A program made the translations under genes and the position numbers. A stretch of 64,000 nucleotides of DNA from Dehalobacterium sp040766325. GTDB lineage: Bacteria > Bacillota > Dehalobacteriia > Dehalobacteriales > Dehalobacteriaceae. The DNA lies in the NCBI GenBank assembly GCA_040766325.1, contig JAXGQR010000013.1, positions 4,496 to 68,495 on the forward strand. The letters run 5' to 3'. The notes under the pieces were generated by a model. The model did not search any database. It was given only the letters and a program-made list of their open reading frames with translations, and was not told the DNA's origin. Positions 58,025 to 64,000 of the stretch are shown in pieces; positions within the stretch are counted from its first letter, which is position 1, and each line of letters starts with the position of its first letter.

Positions 58025-58205
58025 TAAATTAAAGAGATTATTTAGTTTTTATATACAATTATCAAATGGCAAAAAAGAATAACTTCGCTACGAGATTTTT
58101 TTATAATACAAATTGAGAAAGGAGGATTAAATGGTTCGCCCCAAAATAGTGTTCTAACTCACTAGATGAAACAAGTTGCAAATACGGATGAAGGAGATGT
58201 AAAAC

Positions 58206-59049
58206 ATGACAACTGCTCAGGAAATGTTTGAAATTCGTACCAACCGTATTAAGGATGTTGTAGCTTTAAAGAAACCGGATACTGTTCCTTTTGCTCCTAA
58301 GGTCGGAAATTACTATGCCCGTGGATATGATATTTCCATGTATGATGCCATGATGGATATCAGGAATATTTTGCCTGGCATTGATGGTTTCTTAGATGAT
58401 TTTGAGCCGGATTTAGCTTGGGCTCCTGTATTGTATCCTATTCCTCCTATGGAGGCCATGAATTGTAATTATATCAAATGGCCCGGTGCAGATCATAATC
58501 TTCCTCTTGATGCCTCCTTTCAGATTGGTGACAATACCTTTTTGGAAGATGATGAATATGATGAGTTTTTGCTTGATCCCACCCATTTTTTCCTGACCAA
58601 GGTTTATCCCAGAAAATTTAAGGATTTAGAGCCGCTTTCTAAGTTGGTGTTTAGAAACCCTATTGAATATGCTCTTTATATCGAATTAACCACCTTTGCT
58701 CAGCCTGATGTGCAAAAAGCGCTGGATGCCCTGAAACGAGGAGGAGAGGCTGCAGCCAAATGGCTGGGACACATGGGTTCCCTGATTGAACATATTGTTA
58801 AGAGAGGATTCCCCATGGGTGCTGCCACCGCCCAAACCTGTCCTTTCGATATGTTTTCCGATAATATTCGGGGCCTGATTAATACGGTGAGTGATATTTA
58901 TCAAAGGCCGGAAAAATTATTGGCCGCCTTGGACTATATGACTGAAGTGTGTATTGAAAGAGCGACGACCACCGCCAAAGCTTTGGGGGTTGATTTTGTC
59001 TTTATCCCCCTTCATGCCGGAGTGGATGAGTTTATGAGCCCGGCTAATT
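58206..59049 (+). pseudogene. UroD/MtaA-family methyltransferase, truncated by an IS element
   Basis: About 280 residues of a uroporphyrinogen decarboxylase-superfamily protein, the branch that in anaerobes moves methyl groups from corrinoid proteins. ATG 58206 follows GAAGGAGATG. It begins TTAQEMFEIRTNRIKDVVALKKPDTVPFAP, has GAATAQTCPFDMF, and ends HAGVDEFMSPAN at a stop made by the IS1182 end (TAG at 59049-59051). The C-terminal part with the zinc-binding Cys is lost, so it is probably inactive. Methyl group source unknown. Confidence 0.8.
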
Positions 59050-60652
59050 AGTGTCTGCTGATCAAGCCGCATTTTGGCTTAATTCAGCAGGATTAGCGTC
59101 TAAAATTTCAAACAGTAAAAATAGCACAGAAAGTATTCGTGCCTGAATCTTGAAAAGATTCGTCACGAATACAGATAATGCGATGGAGGTCAACGTAGTT
59201 TCTTCCAGCTTGGTTCTGATCAATCCCATACCATAGCAACGTTTGCTTAAGCTGAACGATCTTTCTACTTCAATCCTGTCCGTATTATCCTTGTACTCTA
59301 TCTTTTTATCTGTTTTTGCTGTTGCCGTTGGCCTGCCAAGTTTGGGTCCCGATAACCGGATTCCATGAAGTTTGCAGTAAGCCCTGTTTGCGCGGTTCCG
59401 GTATATCTGATCTGCCAGAACTCTTTCCGGATAGTGTCCGGTACGTTCTTTGAAGCGTTCGACCGCTTCCTGCAGGCAGGTGCTTTCATTGTAGGCGTCA
59501 AATGATATTTTTTCGATCCTTCCATAGCCCTCGGAATCAATGCTCAGATCAAACTTGGCTCCAAATTCCACTGGCGACTTGATCTTACCTCTGACGATTG
59601 GCCGGAGATATGGCTGCGCGATACTGACAATTCGGTTTGCGATGGAATGCGTGCTGTTTCTGTACATATACTCCTGCTGTTCATACAGCTTTCGGATGGT
59701 CAATAACAGCCTTATTTCTTTCGATGTTGGGGCATAACCCTCAGACATGTATTGTTCCAGATAGCCAAGGTCTCTGTTAACATAACCCAGTTGCTTGCGT
59801 ATGGTTTTACGGATCTTCTTGGTGCTGCGTTTTTTGCATTTCGCAAGAGCCAGATAGTTCTTTCTGGCTTCGCGACGATAGGTTCTAGGTTTCTTGAATC
59901 CATAGCTTTTTGAAAAACGGTCTATGATGTTTTCCAGTTTTTCCCTTGCCTCGTTCAGAAGGGAATAATCCTGTGGGTATCTTATGTTTGACGGAGCACA
60001 GGTTGCATCAAGCATCATAGTTCCCTCGTTTCCAGGTTCCGCCGCTCCTTCTTTTACTTCAACAGATCCAGAAGTGCCGGAAGGCGGCTGATTGTCATCA
60101 TCCTTGCGATTATCTGAGAGCATATACTCATTGGCTTCCATGATCATACCCATGTCGATTCGCTTGCGGAAAAGAACCAGAACGCTGGCCTCAATTGGAG
60201 GTTCCTGCTGGTAACCAGGCAGCCCTATGAAATACTGATAATATGGATTCTCTGCAAGCTGATCAACCAGTTCACGGTCAGAGAACTGATATTTGGTCTG
60301 TATGATCAGAGCGCCAAGTGCAAGTCGGAGCGGCTTAGCCACATTTCCGGTGCTGCTTGGAAACAATTTCGCATATTTCTCTTCAAACACATCCCAAGGA
60401 ATGCAGTCTGCCATTTTGATCCATCGATTATTCGGATTCATTCGAAGGCCCATAGGCTGATTAAAATCAAGAAATGTAAACTGCAACTTATCAGTAGGTT
60501 TGTACATGATTTTTAGACTCCAATCTATAGTAATTTTCATAAAAAGTGCAAGAAAAATGGTTTAAAATTAACAAAACCCTTGCATTAATTATACTATAAA
60601 ATGGCCTTAAAGTCAGTAAAATCAATGCTTTGCTAATTAATCAGCAGACACT
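59050..60652 (-). mobile_element. IS1182-family element, copy 2, intact
   Basis: A 1,603-base element with ends AGTGTCTGCTGAT and its complement, in opposite orientation to copy 1. It has a full transposase gene. The flanking bases (AATT on the left, AAGT on the right) do not match, so no target duplication is visible. The genes on the two sides are unrelated fragments. Confidence 0.93.
59062..60540 (-). CDS. IS1182-family transposase
   Basis: A 492-residue DDE transposase, intact. It starts with KLQFTFLDFNQPMGLRMN (DUF772-type N-terminus), has FDLSIDSEGYGRIEKISFDAYN and RVLADQIYRNRANRAYCKLHGIRLSGPKLG around the second Asp, and VERSFSLSKRCYG near the Glu. The true start may be ATG 60507 (MYKPTD), which has GGAG upstream, rather than ATG 60540. 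The same gene is broken in copy 1. Confidence 0.92.
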   Translation of the reverse strand: MKITIDWSLKIMYKPTDKLQFTFLDFNQPMGLRMNPNNRWIKMADCIPWDVFEEKYAKLFPSSTGNVAKPLRLALGALIIQTKYQFSDRELVDQLAENPYYQYFIGLPGYQQEPPIEASVLVLFRKRIDMGMIMEANEYMLSDNRKDDDNQPPSGTSGSVEVKEGAAEPGNEGTMMLDATCAPSNIRYPQDYSLLNEAREKLENIIDRFSKSYGFKKPRTYRREARKNYLALAKCKKRSTKKIRKTIRKQLGYVNRDLGYLEQYMSEGYAPTSKEIRLLLTIRKLYEQQEYMYRNSTHSIANRIVSIAQPYLRPIVRGKIKSPVEFGAKFDLSIDSEGYGRIEKISFDAYNESTCLQEAVERFKERTGHYPERVLADQIYRNRANRAYCKLHGIRLSGPKLGRPTATAKTDKKIEYKDNTDRIEVERSFSLSKRCYGMGLIRTKLEETTLTSIALSVFVTNLFKIQARILSVLFLLFEILDANPAELSQNAA

Positions 60653-61205
60653 AAGTAAGGAGGCACATTGGTTCATGGGCGGACTTTTAAAGCATGCCAA
60701 ATCCCTTTGCGGCCTAACCAATCCCTCCACCAATTCTTTTAAACGGCTTGTCCCGGGTTTTGAAGCTCCGGTGACCATTGGTTATGCTACTTCTAACAGA
60801 AGTGCGGTAATCCGTATTCCGGCATATGCAAAATCACCTAAGTCAAAGCGTTTTGAGCTGAGAAACCCTGATGCAACTTGTAATCCCTATTACGCCTATG
60901 CCGCTATTCTGATGGCAGGGATTGACGGGATTATAAATAAGATTGATCCCCATGAAAATGGCTGGGGTCCCTATGACTTTAATCTATTTAATCTTTCCGA
61001 AGAAGAGAAAAATAAGCTGGATGCGCTGCCCCGAACACTTGATGAAGCCCTGAACGCATTAGAGGCAGATCAGGAATACCTTACCCGGGGAGGGGTCTTT
61101 CCAAAGGAACTTCTTAATCGATGGATTGCCAACAAACGAAAAGAGGCAGATGCCATTAACAAAATTCCTCATCCGGCAGAGGTTGCCTATTATTATGATC
61201 TTTAA
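60653..61205 (+). pseudogene. glnA: glutamine synthetase C-terminal fragment
   Basis: About 183 codons of type I glutamine synthetase. The frame begins at the IS end as LSKEAHWFMGGLLKHAKSL, then LTNPSTNSFKRLVPGFEAPV, NRSAVIRIP, LRNPDATCNPYYAYAAILMAG and ends EVAYYYDL. The N-terminal 55-60 percent, including most of the ATP and metal site, is missing. It needs a promoter and start from the IS to be made, so it is probably not functional. A full copy must exist elsewhere if the cell makes glutamine this way. Confidence 0.92.
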
Positions 61206-61251
61206 CATCCAAGAAGAATAATATTGTATATTTTTTAATAATGAAATCAAC

Positions 61252-61292
61252 AATAAAGCTCAACAACCAATACTTAGGTGTTGAGCTTTATT
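61252..61292. terminator. bidirectional terminator
   Basis: AATAAAGCTCAACA (61252-61265) pairs perfectly with TGTTGAGCTTTATT (61279-61292), followed by ATTTGTTTT. It lies between glnA and the convergent SDR genes. Confidence 0.85.
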
Positions 61293-61357
61293 ATTTGTTT
61301 TATATCACTTTGTTGCACATTAACTACCCCAAAACCCTAACTTCAGTTCAGGTGCAC

Positions 61358-62122
61358 TTATTTTGCTGTAAAGCCACCATCAACGGGTAAAGTCGTACCA
61401 GTTACGTAAGAAGACGCATCTGAGGCCAACCATAAAATAGCCTTAGCTACTTCAATTGGCTCGGCAAAACGCTTCATCATGCTGAGATGATCAGCATATT
61501 CAGGACTTTTAAAATTAAAACCTTCCATAGCCGCGTTCAATTTTTCTGAGCCGATTGCCCCGGGGGCAACAGCATTGACGCGGATGCCATGAGGAGAATA
61601 ATCCATGGCGGCACTTTTGGTAAGCCCAACAACGGCATGCTTCACAGCCATATGGGCCGGAATATTAGTCTGAGCTCTGAGACCGCTAACAGCAGAAATA
61701 TTTACTATATTTCCACCTTTTCCTTGAATCATCATTTGCCGTAATTCATATTTAATGGAAAGAATTACTCCCTTTAAATTGATATCAATAATCTCATCAA
61801 ATTCTTCAATATCCATTTCGGCAATAGGTTTTTTATCCTTTATGCGTGCAGCGCTATTTACGGCAATATCCAGACGACCATATGTATCCACAGCAAATTG
61901 CACCATATTCTCAACAGATTCAGGTTTGGTAACATCTGCCTTAACAAAGGCAGCAGCTCCTCCATTTTGCTTGATCTTTTCTGTTACAGCCATGCCATTT
62001 TCTTCATCTATATCAGCAATTATAACCTTGGCACCATTTTCGGCAAACAATTCTGCAGTTACTGCTCCGAGACCATTGGCACCACCGGTGATAATACTTA
62101 CTCTTCCTTCCAAAACACCCAT
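61358..62122 (-). CDS. SDR-family oxidoreductase with catalytic Tyr replaced by His
   Basis: A 254-residue Rossmann-fold short-chain dehydrogenase, second of two tandem paralogues. TGGANGLGAVTAELFAENGA binds NAD(P), NSAARI carries the active Asn, and NISAVSGLR holds the Ser. The usual Tyr-x-x-x-Lys reads His-Met-Ala-Val-Lys (IPAHMAVKHAV, near residue 155; CAT on the coding strand). The Tyr-to-His change should weaken or alter catalysis. The C-terminus ends VDGGFTAK. It shares an operon with the normal paralogue, 44 bases downstream of it. Confidence 0.9.
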   Translation of the reverse strand: MGVLEGRVSIITGGANGLGAVTAELFAENGAKVIIADIDEENGMAVTEKIKQNGGAAAFVKADVTKPESVENMVQFAVDTYGRLDIAVNSAARIKDKKPIAEMDIEEFDEIIDINLKGVILSIKYELRQMMIQGKGGNIVNISAVSGLRAQTNIPAHMAVKHAVVGLTKSAAMDYSPHGIRVNAVAPGAIGSEKLNAAMEGFNFKSPEYADHLSMMKRFAEPIEVAKAILWLASDASSYVTGTTLPVDGGFTAK

Positions 62123-62166
62123 GATATACCCTCCTTAAAATTAGATTATCCGTTACTATTTATCTG

Positions 62167-62931
62167 TTACATCGAAGTGTATCCGCCTTCAACAGCCAGT
62201 ACCGCACCAGTGATATAAGAGGATTCATCCGATGCGAGCCACATGCTTGCCTCAGCAATTTCCGATGCTTCAGCAAAACGGCCCAGCATACTTAATTGTT
62301 TGGCATATGCCACAGGGTCAAAACCAAAGTGTTCCAGAGCATCCATGAGCATCGGTGTTTTTACGGCACCTGGTGCAACCGAATTGACACGGATCCCTTT
62401 ATCAGAATAATCCATGGAAGCGCTTTTTGTCAAACCGATCACACCAAATTTTGCTGCAATATAAATCGGTGTTCCGGGTTGAGGCCTTATCCCGCTGACA
62501 GATGAAATATTAATAATTGATCCCCCGGTCCCTTGTTTCAACATCTGCATAATCTCATATTTAAGACACAAAGCAACGCCCTTCAGATCAACGGCGAGTA
62601 CTCCATCCATTACTTTCTTGCTCATTTCCGCTAAAGGCTTGTCATCCGGTGTACGAGCGGCATTGTTTACAGCACAATCAAGTTTTCCATATGTATCAAC
62701 GGTAAACTGTACCATTCTCTCCACAGCTGCAGGATCAGAAACATCTACATTAATAAAAGATGCCGTCCCGCCTGCTGTCATGATTTTTTCTGTTTGTTTT
62801 CTGCCAAGTTCCTCATTAAAATCGGCTATTACAACTTTAGCACCATTTTGAGCAAATAGTTCCGCAGTCGCTGCCCCCATACCCATCGCCGCACCTGTGA
62901 CAATCGCAACTTTCCCATCCAACAAATTCAT
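62167..62931 (-). CDS. SDR-family NAD(P)-dependent oxidoreductase
   Basis: A 254-residue short-chain dehydrogenase with a full catalytic set: TGAAMGMGAATAELFAQNGA, NNAAR, NISSVSG and Tyr-Ile-Ala-Ala-Lys in GTPIYIAAKFGVIG. It begins at ATG 62931 after AGAAAGAGGTG and is the first gene of the pair. Sequence is close to the downstream paralogue, consistent with a tandem duplication. Substrate is unknown. Confidence 0.93.
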   Translation of the reverse strand: MNLLDGKVAIVTGAAMGMGAATAELFAQNGAKVVIADFNEELGRKQTEKIMTAGGTASFINVDVSDPAAVERMVQFTVDTYGKLDCAVNNAARTPDDKPLAEMSKKVMDGVLAVDLKGVALCLKYEIMQMLKQGTGGSIINISSVSGIRPQPGTPIYIAAKFGVIGLTKSASMDYSDKGIRVNSVAPGAVKTPMLMDALEHFGFDPVAYAKQLSMLGRFAEASEIAEASMWLASDESSYITGAVLAVEGGYTSM

Positions 62932-63343
62932 GTAAGCACCTCTTTCTTTCTAAATATAATGCTTAAACGACACATAAACCCCTTACTACACCTTTACTCA
63001 GGCTTTCCTTCTCTCTTTAGTAGCCTCCTCATCATTTCCTTATAAGATATTAATGTTTTTTCTTTCTTATCCATATTCTATGCTTATTTTAACTATTAAA
63101 CAATATTTTTTCACTATTTTGATTATTTTAATTAACAGTAGAAAATATAAGGATATTCTAATCATATTGAATGTCCATATTAAATTTTTCTTTTATCGGG
63201 TTAAAAATTATAAACCCATCTAGATCCTAAAAGGAAACAAAACCGATCTCAGATACGTCTATAAGATAAATAATATCCAAAATTTGTCCAAATATCCTGA
63301 TGTAAGCATTACAGGCAACTTTAAAAATGAAGGAGGTACTGCT
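62932..63343. other. A/T-rich intergenic region
   Basis: About 410 bases without a supportable gene. They hold the divergent upstream regions of the SDR pair and the stalk-domain gene. I saw no clear hairpin or promoter pair beyond scattered A/T-rich boxes. Confidence 0.6.
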
Positions 63344-64000
63344 ATGAAAAAATTTGGTTTCCTTGTTACTCTATTATTAGTCCTGATCTTTACTTTAGGT
63401 CTTTTTTCATCCTTTGAGGTCGTTAGGGGACAAGGGGAAATTAAGGTGATCTGCGACAACAAGACCTTAAAATTTGACGTTCAACCCCGGATTGTTGATA
63501 ATTATGTCTTTGTCCCTTTCCGTACTGTTTTTGAAGCCTTGGATGCCCAAGTCACCTGGGATGAAAAAACCGGCACGATTCAAGCTGTATCCGAAGAAAG
63601 TATTTTGAAAATTAATCTCCATGAAAACACCGCCACCATCAACGGAAGTAAGGTCACCTTAGCACCGGTTCCCATCATTGAAAAGGACCAGACGCTGCTC
63701 CCTCTGAGATTTGTCAGTGAGGCCCTTTATGCCCGTGTTTCCTGGGACGGGGATAAGAAGACCGTATATATCGAAAAAAATAAGCTTCCGGTGGTGGGGA
63801 GCTACCAAAACCTTAAAAAAATCCTGGAATCATCAGAAATAGTAAGAAGAGAAGAATATCAAGCAGTACGAAAATCACTAAACGAAGCAGCAACAGATAG
63901 CTTAAGCGGAGCAGAAGCACCGGCCTCTGCTGCCGGGAATATGAATGATGCCAGGGAATCTGCAGACTATTCTACCACCAACATCCAGGTAGCAGGAGTA
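63344..64000 (+). CDS. secreted copper-amine-oxidase-stalk/beta-propeller protein, N-terminal part
   Basis: An open frame runs to the window edge, at least 219 codons, starting at ATG 63344 after GAAGGAGGT. A signal peptide (KKFGFLVTLLLVLIFTLGLFSS) is followed by two stalk-domain repeats of the copper amine oxidase N-terminal type: RIVDNYVFVPFRTVFEALDAQVTWDE and LPLRFVSEALYARVSWDG. The last visible residues, YSTTNIQVAGV, match the linker that precedes the secreted beta-propeller domain (Beta_propel) in similar Clostridia proteins. That C-terminal domain would lie outside the window. Cell-surface location is likely. Confidence 0.75.
   Translation, partial: MKKFGFLVTLLLVLIFTLGLFSSFEVVRGQGEIKVICDNKTLKFDVQPRIVDNYVFVPFRTVFEALDAQVTWDEKTGTIQAVSEESILKINLHENTATINGSKVTLAPVPIIEKDQTLLPLRFVSEALYARVSWDGDKKTVYIEKNKLPVVGSYQNLKKILESSEIVRREEYQAVRKSLNEAATDSLSGAEAPASAAGNMNDARESADYSTTNIQVAGV

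Noticed and set aside
1..64000. CRISPR array, tRNA or rRNA genes
   Set aside because: I saw no regularly spaced direct repeats and no cloverleaf or rRNA-like sequence on either strand by reading; a covariance search could still find something short.

Overview
The window comes from a low-to-moderate GC, Gram-positive, probably spore-forming anaerobe of the Clostridia, most like the Peptococcaceae and related lineages. The evidence is gene order (yraN-comM-dprA-topA-trmFO-xerC-hslVU-rpsB-tsf-pyrH-frr-uppS-cdsA-dxr-rseP-ispG-proS-polC), a PolC-type replicase, Spo0E- and YtvI-like proteins, strong AGGAGG ribosome binding sites with some GTG/TTG starts, and an MtaA/UroD-type methyltransferase fragment. 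The assignment is inferred from content only.

Layout. Bases 1-4.5 kb are a decay zone: a broken sigma-54 activator, an IS3-family remnant, an orphan ABC-ATPase tail, a large unexplained hairpin and a frameshifted amino-acid permease. Bases 4.7-24.2 kb hold a semialdehyde dehydrogenase, yraN, a Na+/H+ antiporter, a sensor kinase, comM, a c-di-GMP enzyme, ddl, murF, dprA, topA, trmFO, a XerC-type recombinase and hslVU. Bases 24.4-41.8 kb are the translation, isoprenoid and envelope cluster from rpsB to polC. It is interrupted by a small PASTA protein, a 2[4Fe-4S] ferredoxin and a decayed IS1182-family element. Bases 42.5-48 kb form a trehalose module: fused OtsA-OtsB, a GH65 phosphorylase and a beta-phosphoglucomutase. 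Bases 48-54.5 kb carry a polysaccharide deacetylase, a coupled XRE/Spo0E pair divergent from an S24-type repressor, a GT4 glycosyltransferase, a large alkaline-phosphatase-fold membrane protein and speD. Bases 54.6-64 kb are accessory: an intact IS4-family element with 8-bp target duplication, a degenerate prenyl-synthase-like protein, tatC, a methyltransferase cut off by a second, intact IS1182-family copy, a glnA 3' fragment, two tandem SDR genes and the start of a secreted stalk-domain/beta-propeller protein.

About a dozen genes are split by frameshifts. Most can be repaired by one base in a homopolymer, and several are normally essential (murF, topA, polC). Base-calling error is therefore at least as likely as real decay for these. 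uppS, the 5' regulator and IS1182 copy 1 carry too many lesions for that explanation alone.

The points most worth a second look are a PolC that lacks its proofreading exonuclease domain, an IS1182 junction joining two truncated genes without a target duplication, an SDR whose catalytic Tyr is His, a GGDEF domain with a deletion in its signature loop, and the compact trehalose synthesis/phosphorolysis module. No CRISPR array, rRNA or tRNA gene was seen.
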